Origin: Flavobacterium flevense
Lineage (GTDB): Bacteria; Bacteroidota; Bacteroidia; Flavobacteriales; Flavobacteriaceae
Assembly (NCBI RefSeq): GCF_900142775.1
Contig: NZ_FRCC01000002.1
Coordinates: 186,001-250,000 of the forward strand
Reading direction: 5' to 3'
Length of the DNA stretch: 64,000 nucleotides
This document shows positions 51,104 to 60,781 of this stretch, one piece after another; positions within the stretch are counted from its first letter, which is position 1; every line of letters begins with the position of its first letter. The position numbers and the translations under genes were made by a program. The notes below the pieces were generated by a model, which ran no database searches, was not told the DNA's origin, and was given only the letters and a program-made list of their open reading frames with translations.

Positions 51104-51847
51104 TTATTTCACTTCCCGGATGGCATCGCTGTCAATCCAGCCTTCGGTTCCATCGGTTAATTGAACTTTTTTCCAATTATCAACTTTTTCGTTTACATAC
51201 ACCTTAGTTCCTTCATGTAAAACAACCACGGTTGTTCCTTTATTTTGTGGTTCACTTTTTACTTCAGCCATTTCGGCAAAAACAATAGCCGGTTTTTCAT
51301 TTTTAAAATGACTTTTTTCAAAAGCAGCCGAAGCAACACTGATAATAACCAATAGCAGCATTACAAACATTCCAAAGAAAAACAATCTTTTATTCAATGT
51401 CAAAGCTGAAAAATAATAGCCTAAAAAAGAAATCAAAAATAAAACAGCAAAAACAACCGAAATCCATGCCCAGGTATTGTAATGAAAATTACCGGTGAAA
51501 TCACGAAGTAATTTTGCAAAACCTACTTTAGGTACGACTTTTATTTCATCGACAGTACGTTTTTGAGCAAATCTCAAATTATTAGCAATGTCCTTATCAT
51601 TAGGATTCAGGACTAATGCTTTTTCATAATTGTAAATCGCCGGTGCTACTTTGTTCAGTTTATAATAGCAATTAGCCAAATTAAAATACAATTCTGCCGA
51701 ATGCTTCTTAGCACTTAATTCCGAATTGTAAGCGTCAATTGCCTGTTCATATTTGCCGTTTTTATACAAATCGTTTCCTCTTTCAAAGCCGCTTTGGGCA
51801 AAGAAAACCTGGCTCATTAACAATAATATATAAAATATGTTCTTCAT
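51104..51847 (-). CDS. batE: BatE-type TPR and SH3 protein
   Basis: 247 residues: signal peptide, two TPR repeats at about 20-90 (YNLANCYYKLNKVAPAIYNY type), two transmembrane helices at about 130-185, and a C-terminal bacterial SH3 domain (VYVNEKVDNWKKVQLTDGTEG). Last gene of the Bat operon, 24 bp after batD. It probably scaffolds the complex on the periplasmic side. Confidence 0.88.
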   Translation of the reverse strand: MKNIFYILLLMSQVFFAQSGFERGNDLYKNGKYEQAIDAYNSELSAKKHSAELYFNLANCYYKLNKVAPAIYNYEKALVLNPNDKDIANNLRFAQKRTVDEIKVVPKVGFAKLLRDFTGNFHYNTWAWISVVFAVLFLISFLGYYFSALTLNKRLFFFGMFVMLLLVIISVASAAFEKSHFKNEKPAIVFAEMAEVKSEPQNKGTTVVVLHEGTKVYVNEKVDNWKKVQLTDGTEGWIDSDAIREVK

Positions 51848-51871
51848 AATTTTTTTTAAACACTAAGAGTA

Positions 51872-53620
51872 TTAAGAAAGCTGTTTCTCCAGATCAGAAA
51901 TTATCAATACTGCTTTTTCATAATCTTTTTGAATGGTGGCGCTGGATGAAGGCGCATATCTTGCAATTTCACAGTTTTCAGTAAGTGCAATAAACTCATT
52001 TATCGATTCCGGATTTGCATTTTTAGACAATAAAATTTCTTTGATATTATCTTTACTCATTTCTGAGGTTTCAATATGCAATTTAGCTTTCAGGAAATTA
52101 TGCATGGCTTTTTCAAGCGCCACATAAAAAGGTTCTTTGTTGTTGATTTGCTTCTTTGCTTCTGACAGATATTTCTTTGCCAGACGGTTGTTACGCTTGA
52201 TTCGGTTTCCAACAATATCGCCGTCAATAGCTTCTTTTTTCTTTTTAGCCAATACAATTATTGGTAATAACCCAAAAGGAATTAACAACAGGCAGTAAAA
52301 CAATGTGGATCCAAAGAAATCTTTCTGATGGATTGCTTTTAATTTTGTATTCAATTTTAAATACTTGAATTGCTCCGAAGCAGTTAGCTGATTTTTTCCT
52401 GTTCCTGAGTCAGAACTGGCCACGGCCTGTGTAGGTCCATCAAGTACTTTAACAATAATCTCCGGAGAAGTAATGGTTTTGTACCTACCTGAATTTAAAT
52501 CAAAATAGGAGAACTGCATTGGTTTTATAGGATATTCCCCTTTATATTGCGGAATAATAGTATAACTGTCGGATATTTTTCCGGTCATTCCTGAAAGAGG
52601 CGTATTTACTTGTTCGTTATGAACCGCATCGTACATTTCCAGTGCATTTGGCACAACCGGTTTTGGCAAATTAAACAGTTTTAAATTTCCTTTTCCAGCC
52701 ACACTTACTACCAAATCCAGACTTTCTCCGTTTTTAAGTTCTGTTTTTGACGGAATCACTTTAAAGTCAAAACTTCCCACGGCCCCTGAAAAATCGTCCG
52801 GTTTACCTGCTTCCGGCAAAGCTTTTACATTGATTATTCTGGCTCCGGCCGAAACTCTCTTGCTGTCTTCTTTCAAAAGCATTTGCCCAAAAATATTTCT
52901 GCGATTTGTAGGCAATTCTACATCAATATCTAATGCAAGGGGTTCAATATTAAGTTTTCCTGATTTTTGAGGATATAAAACCGTTTTTTTCAAAACCACA
53001 TAACGAAATCTCTCCCCTTTGAACATTCCTTCTTCCGGAACTAACTCCTTAATATCAATATTCTGACTCCAAAAATCATTGTATGTGGGCTTTCCTAATT
53101 CTCTCCAGTTTTTAATTCCAATATTATAACTAAAATACAATTTGTAAACCACCGTAATGGGTTCATTGATGTACGGATTTGTTTTAGAAACATCAGCTAC
53201 CAGATACAAATTATTATCTGCTGAAACACTGGTATCATTAGGATCCTTAGGCTGTTCTATCGCATTAGTAACATTTATCCTTACCGGATTAGTTTTATAC
53301 ACCTGCCCATTGTATTCTATAGTGGCCTGCTTGATGGTTAATATCCCTTTTTGATTAGGCATTAAATAATAAGAATAGATTTTTTCAAACGAACTTCTTC
53401 CGTTTACCCATGACTGGCTCACTTGCTGGCTTGGTCCTGCAATGACTCTGAACCCTTCAAAAGAAGGTTCGTTAAAGTTGTCTCCATCAATATTCATCAC
53501 AAAATCAATACGAAGTCTTTCGTTCAGACCCAGCGTGTTTTTGCTCACTTTAGCCTCAAACTGTACTTGAGCCCAAAGTCCCTGAAAACTTAACAGTAAT
53601 ACTACTAAATATCTTTTCAT
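51872..53620 (-). CDS. batD: BatD family protein
   Basis: 582 residues from the ATG at 53620. A TTG-started extension would add MASSPLERVGERKK, which is only a translated CTCTCC-type repeat, and would spoil the signal peptide (MKRYLVVLLLSFQGLWAQ). A long beta-rich periplasmic part (BatD/oxygen tolerance domain) is followed by one membrane helix near residue 435 and a cytosolic helical tail. Member of the Bat operon. Confidence 0.9.
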   Translation of the reverse strand: MKRYLVVLLLSFQGLWAQVQFEAKVSKNTLGLNERLRIDFVMNIDGDNFNEPSFEGFRVIAGPSQQVSQSWVNGRSSFEKIYSYYLMPNQKGILTIKQATIEYNGQVYKTNPVRINVTNAIEQPKDPNDTSVSADNNLYLVADVSKTNPYINEPITVVYKLYFSYNIGIKNWRELGKPTYNDFWSQNIDIKELVPEEGMFKGERFRYVVLKKTVLYPQKSGKLNIEPLALDIDVELPTNRRNIFGQMLLKEDSKRVSAGARIINVKALPEAGKPDDFSGAVGSFDFKVIPSKTELKNGESLDLVVSVAGKGNLKLFNLPKPVVPNALEMYDAVHNEQVNTPLSGMTGKISDSYTIIPQYKGEYPIKPMQFSYFDLNSGRYKTITSPEIIVKVLDGPTQAVASSDSGTGKNQLTASEQFKYLKLNTKLKAIHQKDFFGSTLFYCLLLIPFGLLPIIVLAKKKKEAIDGDIVGNRIKRNNRLAKKYLSEAKKQINNKEPFYVALEKAMHNFLKAKLHIETSEMSKDNIKEILLSKNANPESINEFIALTENCEIARYAPSSSATIQKDYEKAVLIISDLEKQLS

Positions 53621-53746
53621 TTTTTTTCTCTCCCCAACCCTCTCCAAAGGAGAGGAAGCCAAAACGGAGTATATTATATTATTATTTAAAAATCGTATTA
53701 TCTATCTTTTGTTGTACACTTTATAAATTGGAAAATTTTTCAATTT

Positions 53747-54523
53747 TTACCAGTCTTTCTCTGTATCAACTGGTTTTCCTTTTACTTTATTTGCGTTTAC
53801 CTTGTCCTGAATTTTCTTTTCTTCATTATTCACTGCATCTAAAAGGTTTTGTAAACGATCTTTTGAAATTCCGCCAGGCTGCGGTTTTGGTGGCTGATTT
53901 TCATCTTTTTTGTCGTCGCCATCTTTTTTATCCTGATTCTTTTTGTCCTGATCTTTCTTATTCTCGTCTTTTTTATCCTGATCTTTCTTGTCTTTGTCCT
54001 GATCTTTTTTATCCTGATCCTTTTTGTCTTTATCCTTATTTTTATCTTTTTTATCCTTGTTGTCTTTAGGCGGATTCTCTTTCAGCATTTTTTTAGCTAA
54101 TGCAAAATTGTATCGGGTTTGCTCGTCATCAGGATTGTTTCTAAGGGCATTTTTATAAGCTTCTACTGCCTGAGTATAATCTTTCTCTTTCATAAAAACA
54201 TTCCCTAAATTATGGTAGGCTTTGTGTTTTTGAATTCTTGATCTGGCATTCTTTAGCGCTTTTGCGTAAGCATATTTAGCCTCTGATGGCTGATTTTGTT
54301 TGTAAATAGCATTTCCTAAATTGTATGGCGAAACAGAGCGATTAGGAAATTTTGAATTTGATATTCTATACGCTGCTTCAGCCTCAGCATATTTACTGTC
54401 ACTGTAAGCTTCATTTGCTTTTGGTAATGCATTGTCTTTTTCCTGCGCTAATATGCTGCCCAAACTCAGAAAAAGCAGCGCAAAAAAGGTAAATCCGTAT
54501 TGTATAAAATTCTTCATTTTCAT
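53747..54523 (-). CDS. batC: BatC-type TPR protein with Lys/Asp-rich linker
   Basis: 258 residues: signal peptide (to residue 27), three TPR repeats at about 35-148, then residues 153-209 made almost only of K, D, N, Q and E, and a conserved C-terminus (ISKDRLQNLLDAVNNEEKKIQDKVN). Periplasmic TPR partner of the VWA proteins BatA and BatB. The low-complexity linker is the odd feature. Confidence 0.9.
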   Translation of the reverse strand: MKMKNFIQYGFTFFALLFLSLGSILAQEKDNALPKANEAYSDSKYAEAEAAYRISNSKFPNRSVSPYNLGNAIYKQNQPSEAKYAYAKALKNARSRIQKHKAYHNLGNVFMKEKDYTQAVEAYKNALRNNPDDEQTRYNFALAKKMLKENPPKDNKDKKDKNKDKDKKDQDKKDQDKDKKDQDKKDENKKDQDKKNQDKKDGDDKKDENQPPKPQPGGISKDRLQNLLDAVNNEEKKIQDKVNANKVKGKPVDTEKDW

Positions 54524-54575
54524 TTCTTAGTGTTCTCCCTTATCATTTAATTTAATCCGTCAAAGGAATTGACAT

Positions 54576-55610
54576 TTATTTTTCCTCGTTAAATAAGTTT
54601 AACTTCTTCACCCAACTGGTTTTTTTCTCTAAAAGAAATAAATCCAGGAATAAAAGCACAAAAGCTAATCCTAAAAACCATTGAAACTGCGATTGAAAAT
54701 CGGCCATCTGAGTCGATTCAAACTCGGTTTTCTGAATAGTATCTAATGTTTTTTTGATGTACTCCACTACTTGTTTGGTGTTATTTCCACTCACATAACC
54801 GCCTTTAGTTTCTTTTGCGATTAGCTCTAAACCCGGTTGATTCAATTTGGTTATAACCACTTCATCATTTCTGTCTCTTTGATAACTTTGTACTACACCA
54901 TTTATTTTTAACGGAATTGTGCCTCCCTTTTCGGTTCCAATTCCAATAGTAATAATACGCATTCCCAGCTTATTCGCTTCTTCTGCCGCTGCTTGTGCTC
55001 CTTCGGAATGGTCTTCTCCATCCGAAATAAGAATCAACAGTTTAGACGTTTTGCTTTTTTCTTCGAAATAAGTTGCAGATAATCGTATGGCTTCCTCTAA
55101 TGATGTTCCCCTTGAAGAAACAATATCTGTATTCATGCTTTGCAAAAACATTTTGGCCACACTATAATCAGTCGTTATTGGCAAAACCGGAAAAGCACTT
55201 CCTGCATAAGCTACAATACCAATACGGTCACTCCCTAACTGATTAATAATTTGAGAAACTACTTGTTTGCTCTTTTCTAATCTGTTAGGTGCTACGTCTT
55301 CTGCAAGCATACTTTTAGAAACGTCCATTGCAAAAACAATATCAATTCCTTCCCGTTTTACAGTTTCCATCTTGGTACCTATTTTAGGATTTACCAATCC
55401 GAAAATTAATCCCAGTAATGCTAATAAAAGCACCGCTAATTTAAAAGCGGGTTTAAAAACAGAATGCTCCGGACTTAATTTTTTTATGATGTCTAAATCA
55501 CCAAATTCCTTTTGCTTTTTCCTTTTCCAATACATATTCAACAGGAAAAGCAACACTACAAGAGGTAGTATAAAAAGTAAGTACAAATATATTTTTTCGT
55601 CTAATTCCAT
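54576..55610 (-). CDS. batB: BatB, membrane-anchored VWA protein
   Basis: 344 residues: an N-terminal membrane helix, a second helix near 58-78, a VWA domain with the MIDAS motif DVSKS (FAMDVSKSMLAEDVAPNRL) and a later D in ILISDGEDHSEG, and a C-terminal anchor helix (QFQWFLGLAFVLLFLDLFLL). Metal-dependent protein contacts in the Bat complex. Confidence 0.93.
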   Translation of the reverse strand: MELDEKIYLYLLFILPLVVLLFLLNMYWKRKKQKEFGDLDIIKKLSPEHSVFKPAFKLAVLLLALLGLIFGLVNPKIGTKMETVKREGIDIVFAMDVSKSMLAEDVAPNRLEKSKQVVSQIINQLGSDRIGIVAYAGSAFPVLPITTDYSVAKMFLQSMNTDIVSSRGTSLEEAIRLSATYFEEKSKTSKLLILISDGEDHSEGAQAAAEEANKLGMRIITIGIGTEKGGTIPLKINGVVQSYQRDRNDEVVITKLNQPGLELIAKETKGGYVSGNNTKQVVEYIKKTLDTIQKTEFESTQMADFQSQFQWFLGLAFVLLFLDLFLLEKKTSWVKKLNLFNEEK

Positions 55611-55783
55611 TTTATTTAACCACGAAGGTCATTAAGTTTATTTCACTAAGTCCACAAAGTTACTTGCAAACTATATTTATAATGTTTCGTTTATTATTCT
55701 TTTAACAGCTACAGATGTTTTAATTTTTTAGCCATACACTTTCCTGAGTGTTGTCTTCCTTTGTGTACCTTGCAGTTAAACCC
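55611..55783. other. 173-base gap inside the Bat operon
   Basis: Between batA and batB; contains CCACGAAGGTCATTAAG and TTTCACTAAGTCCACAAAG, filler of the dispersed 'CACGAAG...AAGT' kind. No gene or terminator seen, so the operon probably continues through it. Confidence 0.4.
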
Positions 55784-56785
55784 CTAAATAAAGCTTCTGT
55801 AAACTGTATTTCGCAATCCAAATTCAAGCAATACCAGAAAACCGGCTAACCACACGAAAGGCCTGTATTTTTCATCATAATCATAGAACTTCAATTCTTC
55901 AATTTCAGTCGTTTCCAGTTTGTTGATTTCGTCATAAATCTCAGCCAACTTACTGTTACTGGTGGCTCTGAAATACTCTCCATCGGTTTTTTGAGCAATA
56001 CTTTTCATCAATCGTTCATCGATTTCTACTTTCATTCGTTGGAACAAAAACTGCCCATTTGGACCTAAAGCATAAGGAAACTCCGCCATTCCATTGGTTC
56101 CAATTCCGATTGTATATACTTTTATTCCGTACTGTTTTGCAATATCTGCTGCTGTTTCGGGCTCTATAAAACCGGCATTATTAACACCATCCGTCAACAG
56201 AATAATTACTTTACTCTTAGCTTGACTATCTTTTAAACGATTTACAGCAGTAGCGAGTCCCATTCCTATTCCGGTTCCGTCTTTCAAAACGTTATCGTAT
56301 TTAATGCTTTCGATGGCCTCTGCTACAATAGCTTTGTCACTGGTAACCGGTGTTTTAGTATACGCTTCAGAAGCATATACCACTAATCCTATTCGATCAT
56401 TTGGTCGTTGTTCCACAAAATTCTCAGCCACTCTTTTTAAAGCCTCCATACGGTTTGGCTTTAAATCCTTAGCAAGCATACTTCCTGAAACATCCACTGC
56501 CATCACAATATCAATCCCTTTGGTTGTTTTTGTTCTGTTGCTAATATCAACTGTTCTTGGCCTGGCCATAGCAACTATCAAAGAACTCAGTGCTAACAAC
56601 CGGAGTACACTTAAATACGGCTTTAATTTTGTCCACACAGAATGAGATGCTTTAAAACCTTTTACAGAACTCACTTTCAAAGTTGCCGATTGCTGGTTTC
56701 TTTTTAAAACTAACCAAATGATGGCTAACGGAATTAAAAGAAACAACCAAAAAAACTCTGGATTTAAAAAACTTATTTTTGCCAT
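55784..56785 (-). CDS. batA: BatA, membrane-anchored VWA protein
   Basis: 333 residues with the same layout as BatB: two N-terminal helices (PEFFWLFLLIPLAIIWLVL first), VWA domain with MIDAS DVSGS (MAVDVSGSMLAKDLKPNRM) and LLTDGVNNAG, and a C-terminal helix. Its start codon overlaps the last base of the upstream gene's stop, implying coupling. Confidence 0.94.
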   Translation of the reverse strand: MAKISFLNPEFFWLFLLIPLAIIWLVLKRNQQSATLKVSSVKGFKASHSVWTKLKPYLSVLRLLALSSLIVAMARPRTVDISNRTKTTKGIDIVMAVDVSGSMLAKDLKPNRMEALKRVAENFVEQRPNDRIGLVVYASEAYTKTPVTSDKAIVAEAIESIKYDNVLKDGTGIGMGLATAVNRLKDSQAKSKVIILLTDGVNNAGFIEPETAADIAKQYGIKVYTIGIGTNGMAEFPYALGPNGQFLFQRMKVEIDERLMKSIAQKTDGEYFRATSNSKLAEIYDEINKLETTEIEELKFYDYDEKYRPFVWLAGFLVLLEFGLRNTVYRSFI

Positions 56786-58416
56786 TATTTATCTCCTTGT
56801 TTTAATTCAACCGAGCCCAATACCCGCTCTGAAATTTCATTTGCATATTTATCCCCTTCCTGATGCAGAATCAAAATTTGTTGTAAACCACCTTCATGGC
56901 TAAACATCAAAACTTCGTAATACATTCTTTCTTTATCATTTGTTATTGGACTTACCCTGGTAAAAGTTCCGTATGCTTTCAAGCCTGTAACTCCTTCCTG
57001 AGTTTCATAATCTTCCTGTTTTACAATCATGTTTTGAGCACCCTGAGATTCCATAGCCTGTAAAGAACCATCCATGGATTTTTTTAAATCAATCTGTCCT
57101 TCCTGTTTGTATTTAAAGGTAGAAACCATCAAATAGAAATTATCAATCAGGCTTCCGTAAACAAATGACTGCATTTCTTTAATTAATGCCATTCCTTCTT
57201 TAGGCAATGATTTTGCCAAATCTGTTCGTACAAGAACCTTAGGTGTTTCAATTTTTACAGCCGGATTTCCATATTCACTTCGTACCCATTCTCCTTCTAA
57301 TAATTCTTTAGATGGATGCCCGATAAGATTATCTTTTACATAATCAAATCCTTTAGTGACCATCAGGAAAATAGTGGTTGCTGCGAGTAAAAACACTACA
57401 ATAGCCGCTGCACTGATAATACGTTGTTTTCTTTTTTTCTTTAACTGAAGCGCAATTTGTTTTTGCCTTTGAGCTTCATTCAACAACACATCTTCTTCAG
57501 CAGGAACCTCAACAGGAATAGAACTGTCTAATGTTAAAATTGCTTTTTGAATCTTATTCCTGTCTTCTGTTATTTCGTATTCCAATGGTTTTGATTTAGC
57601 AAATTTTACTAAATCGGCTTGTTTTAAAACTCTTTCCAGATTTTCAATTGTCTCGGCAGAAACCGTCATTTTCTTTTTGACCGAAGCTGCTCTTAAACCC
57701 GTTATCAACTCCGAAGTAGTACTTTCCATCGCCGGAATTTCTATTGCTTCTTCGATATAATTTCGGGCTATATCTGTTAATTCGCTATAATATTCTTTTA
57801 TTTCTCCTTTTTGCCAGAGTTCTTTCTTTTCTAAGTTGTTCAATAAACTTGTGGCTTTTTCTATAGGCGTTTTATAAACCTCTTCTTCTATTTTCTTCTT
57901 TTGTTTCTTTTTGATAAACCAATATATTCCTGCACCAATTGCCAGAATTACAAGTAATCCTAAAAGATATTTCCACCAGTTACCAAGAGAATCATTGGCA
58001 GGCTGAATATCCTTAATATCATACATTTTTTGTTTTAAAGTATCTACCTGAACATTCGCCACTTCAACAGCTATAGAATCCGTTTGATACGCTTTGTTAT
58101 TAATAAGTATTTTGATTGCCGGAATTACATAACGTCCGGAATCAAATTGGGTCAAACCGTATTTTTTAATTAACTCATAGCGGTCATTATTTTTTACGGT
58201 ATCAATAGGATAGGATTGAATTACTTCTAAAGCGCCTATGTTTTTTAAATTTGGAAAAACAACTTTAGACAGAGTATCTACCGAAGTTTTTACCGTTAAT
58301 TTAAACTCGGCTCCAATTTTATTTTTTGTAGTGTCAATACTTGTTTCTACTCTTTTTTGCGCAAAAACGGCAGAAGTTGAAATCAGTAATAATAAGAAGA
58401 ATATCTGTTTTTTCAT
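56785..58416 (-). CDS. BatD-like protein with two membrane segments
   Basis: 543 residues: signal peptide (to about residue 19), an N-terminal periplasmic beta domain similar to the BatD start, a membrane helix at about 147-165, a cytosolic helical domain (residues 170-330, DUF4381-like), a second helix near 337-357 and a C-terminal periplasmic domain. Position between DUF58 and BatA genes is that of the DUF4381/BatD-like member of MoxR operons. Precise role unknown. Confidence 0.8.
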   Translation of the reverse strand: MKKQIFFLLLLISTSAVFAQKRVETSIDTTKNKIGAEFKLTVKTSVDTLSKVVFPNLKNIGALEVIQSYPIDTVKNNDRYELIKKYGLTQFDSGRYVIPAIKILINNKAYQTDSIAVEVANVQVDTLKQKMYDIKDIQPANDSLGNWWKYLLGLLVILAIGAGIYWFIKKKQKKKIEEEVYKTPIEKATSLLNNLEKKELWQKGEIKEYYSELTDIARNYIEEAIEIPAMESTTSELITGLRAASVKKKMTVSAETIENLERVLKQADLVKFAKSKPLEYEITEDRNKIQKAILTLDSSIPVEVPAEEDVLLNEAQRQKQIALQLKKKRKQRIISAAAIVVFLLAATTIFLMVTKGFDYVKDNLIGHPSKELLEGEWVRSEYGNPAVKIETPKVLVRTDLAKSLPKEGMALIKEMQSFVYGSLIDNFYLMVSTFKYKQEGQIDLKKSMDGSLQAMESQGAQNMIVKQEDYETQEGVTGLKAYGTFTRVSPITNDKERMYYEVLMFSHEGGLQQILILHQEGDKYANEISERVLGSVELKQGDK

Positions 58417-58452
58417 GTTTTATGAATCCGATTAAATCTTAAATCAAAAATC

Positions 58453-59316
58453 TTATCTCGATTTAAAATAGCCCAATAATTTGGTTACGTAACTTTCGTC
58501 CACTCTGGTATTTACTACACCGGAACCTGATTTACTAAAGGTTTCTTTAAAATAATTTAATTGCTCCTGATAATATTTCTCATAATTCATTCGAACAGCT
58601 TTAGAACCTGTATCTACCAGTTGTATTTCACCGGATTCAGCATCCAGCATAGGAACCATACCTATATTTGGCATTTTTTGTTCGCGAATATCATACACAC
58701 GGATTCCTGTAAGATCGTGTTTTTTAGCAGCAATTTTCAACGTTTGTTCATAATCATCTGATATAAAATCAGAAATCATAAAAACAATGGCTTTCTTTTT
58801 TTGAGTACTCGACAAAAATTTTAAGGCCTGAGCAATATCTGTTTTATGGCTTTTAGGTTCAAATTCTATCAATTCGCGAATGATACGCAAAACGTGGGAT
58901 CTTCCTTTTTTAGGCGGAATATACAGTTCAATTTGGTCTGAAAATAAAATCAGTCCTATTTTATCATTATTTTGTGTAGCCGAAAAAGCCATCGTTGCAG
59001 CAATTTCTGTCACGATGTCTTTTTTAAATTGATTTTTAGAACCAAAACTCTCCGAACCCGAAATATCAACCATTAACATCATGGTTAATTCCCGCTCTTC
59101 TTCAAAAACTTTTACATGTGCTTCATTATAACGAGCGGTAACGTTCCAGTCTATATTTCGAATATCATCGCCATATTGATACTGACGCACTTCGCTAAAA
59201 GTCATTCCTCGTCCTTTGAAAGAAGTATGATATTCCCCTGAGAAGATGTGGTCGCTTAGTCTTCGGGTTTTGATTTCTATTTTTCGTACTTTTTTTAAAA
59301 GCTCTTTTGTATCCAT
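58453..59316 (-). CDS. DUF58 protein
   Basis: 287 residues. DUF58 core with GDDIRNIDWNVTARYNEAHVK in blocks and a VWA-like fold with the MIDAS variant DISGS. DUF58 proteins are constant partners of MoxR ATPases and VWA proteins. Cytosolic, no helix. Confidence 0.93.
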   Translation of the reverse strand: MDTKELLKKVRKIEIKTRRLSDHIFSGEYHTSFKGRGMTFSEVRQYQYGDDIRNIDWNVTARYNEAHVKVFEEERELTMMLMVDISGSESFGSKNQFKKDIVTEIAATMAFSATQNNDKIGLILFSDQIELYIPPKKGRSHVLRIIRELIEFEPKSHKTDIAQALKFLSSTQKKKAIVFMISDFISDDYEQTLKIAAKKHDLTGIRVYDIREQKMPNIGMVPMLDAESGEIQLVDTGSKAVRMNYEKYYQEQLNYFKETFSKSGSGVVNTRVDESYVTKLLGYFKSR

Positions 59317-59324
59317 TTTTTTAG

Positions 59325-59396
59325 TAATTAGTCCTTAGTCCTTAGCTTTTAGTTCATAGTCCCGAGAAAAAACTAAGGACTAATCACTAGGTACTA
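59325..59396. repeat. CTAAGGACTA repeat patch between DUF58 and moxR genes
   Basis: ATTAGTCCTTAGTCCTTAG on the left and inverted ACTAAGGACTAATCACTAGG on the right around a 20-base centre; sits inside an operon. Confidence 0.85.
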
Positions 59397-59404
59397 TTTT
59401 ACTA

Positions 59405-60409
59405 TTACGGTACTTCTACTTCGTTGATGATTTTATTGATAATATCTACCGAAGTAATATTTTCAGCTTCTGCTTCATAAGTAACCCCTACTCTGTGACG
59501 TAAAACGTCATGAACAACGGCACGAACATCCTCTGGAATTACATACCCACGGCGTTTGATAAAAGCATAACATTTAGCTGCAGTAGCTAAGTTAATACTT
59601 CCACGTGGTGAAGAACCAAAACTAATTAACGGTTTCAAATCAGCTAGTTTGTATTTTTCAGGGTAACGGGTTGCAAAAATAATATCCAGAATATATTTCT
59701 CTATTTTTTCATCCATGTACACTTCACGAACTGCTTCTTGTGCACGTAAAATTTGCTCAACAGAAACTACCTGATTTACTTTCTCATAACTTCCGCTTAA
59801 GTTTTGACGAATTACCAATCGTTCTTCATCCATTTTAGGATAATCAATCACTGTTTTCAGCATAAAACGATCCACCTGTGCCTCTGGCAACTGATACGTT
59901 CCTTCCTGCTCAATTGGGTTTTGCGTAGCTAAAACTAAAAATGGTTTTTCCAGTTTAAAAGTGGTATCACCAATGGTAACCTGCTTTTCCTGCATGGCTT
60001 CTAATAATGCCGATTGTACTTTAGCCGGAGCACGATTAATCTCATCGGCAAGAACGAAATTAGCAAAAATAGGCCCTTTTTTAATAGAGAATTCATTTTG
60101 CTTAATATTATAAATCATTGTCCCTACCACATCTGCAGGTAATAAATCCGGGGTAAACTGGATTCGGCTAAAAGAACCGTGAACGGCTTTAGAAAGCGTA
60201 TTAATTGCTAATGTTTTTGCCAGTCCCGGAACTCCTTCAAGCAATATATGTCCTTGCCCTAATAATCCAATCAATAATCGCTCAACCATTTGCTTTTGAC
60301 CCACAATCACCTTGTTCATTTCCATAGTAAGAAGATCGATAAAAGCACTCTCTCTTTCTATTTTTTCATTGATTGCTCTGATGTCTAAAGTCGCTGTATT
60401 CTCTTCCAT
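59405..60409 (-). CDS. MoxR family AAA+ ATPase
   Basis: 334 residues. Walker A EGVPGLAKT, Walker B VLADEINRAPAKVQSALLEA, sensor 1 VLATQNPIEQEGTYQLPEAQ and the Arg-finger region LISFGSSPRGSINLA. First gene of the Bat operon; MoxR ATPases act as chaperones that activate VWA-containing partners. Confidence 0.95.
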   Translation of the reverse strand: MEENTATLDIRAINEKIERESAFIDLLTMEMNKVIVGQKQMVERLLIGLLGQGHILLEGVPGLAKTLAINTLSKAVHGSFSRIQFTPDLLPADVVGTMIYNIKQNEFSIKKGPIFANFVLADEINRAPAKVQSALLEAMQEKQVTIGDTTFKLEKPFLVLATQNPIEQEGTYQLPEAQVDRFMLKTVIDYPKMDEERLVIRQNLSGSYEKVNQVVSVEQILRAQEAVREVYMDEKIEKYILDIIFATRYPEKYKLADLKPLISFGSSPRGSINLATAAKCYAFIKRRGYVIPEDVRAVVHDVLRHRVGVTYEAEAENITSVDIINKIINEVEVP

Positions 60410-60781
60410 AAAATTATTTTTAATGCCTTGAATTTAATGCCTTAGTTTTGAGAGTGCAAATTGAATTTTTTTTTACAGCTAAGATGTTAAAAAATGGTTA
60501 AAACTTCTGCCAATACTGCAATTTTAAGGTCGAATTATGATACAATTTCCATAATTTTAAGAAGTTTAAGAATTATAGTTTTAAAAGCGCAAAAAAATCA
60601 TTTTATTCGAAAAATAAAAGCGTAAAAAATCATTCAATTATCAGAAAGTAAAGGGGTTAGAAATAACAACCTAAAAAGGCAATTATTGTTTATTTAAAAA
60701 TCAGGAATACCTTATTGAAATGTTTTTTTACTGATTCTGAATTACATTTTGAATATTAAGCAAACTGCACAATCATATAAC
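60410..60781. other. 372-base divergent gap upstream of the Bat operon
   Basis: AT-rich. A one-mismatch -7 box TCAATTTG on the minus strand (60457-60464) is a candidate for the Bat operon. A near -7 element (TTACATTTTG) lies before the dehydrogenase gene. A duplicated AATGCCTTGAATTTAATGCC sits just before moxR. No gene. Confidence 0.4.
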
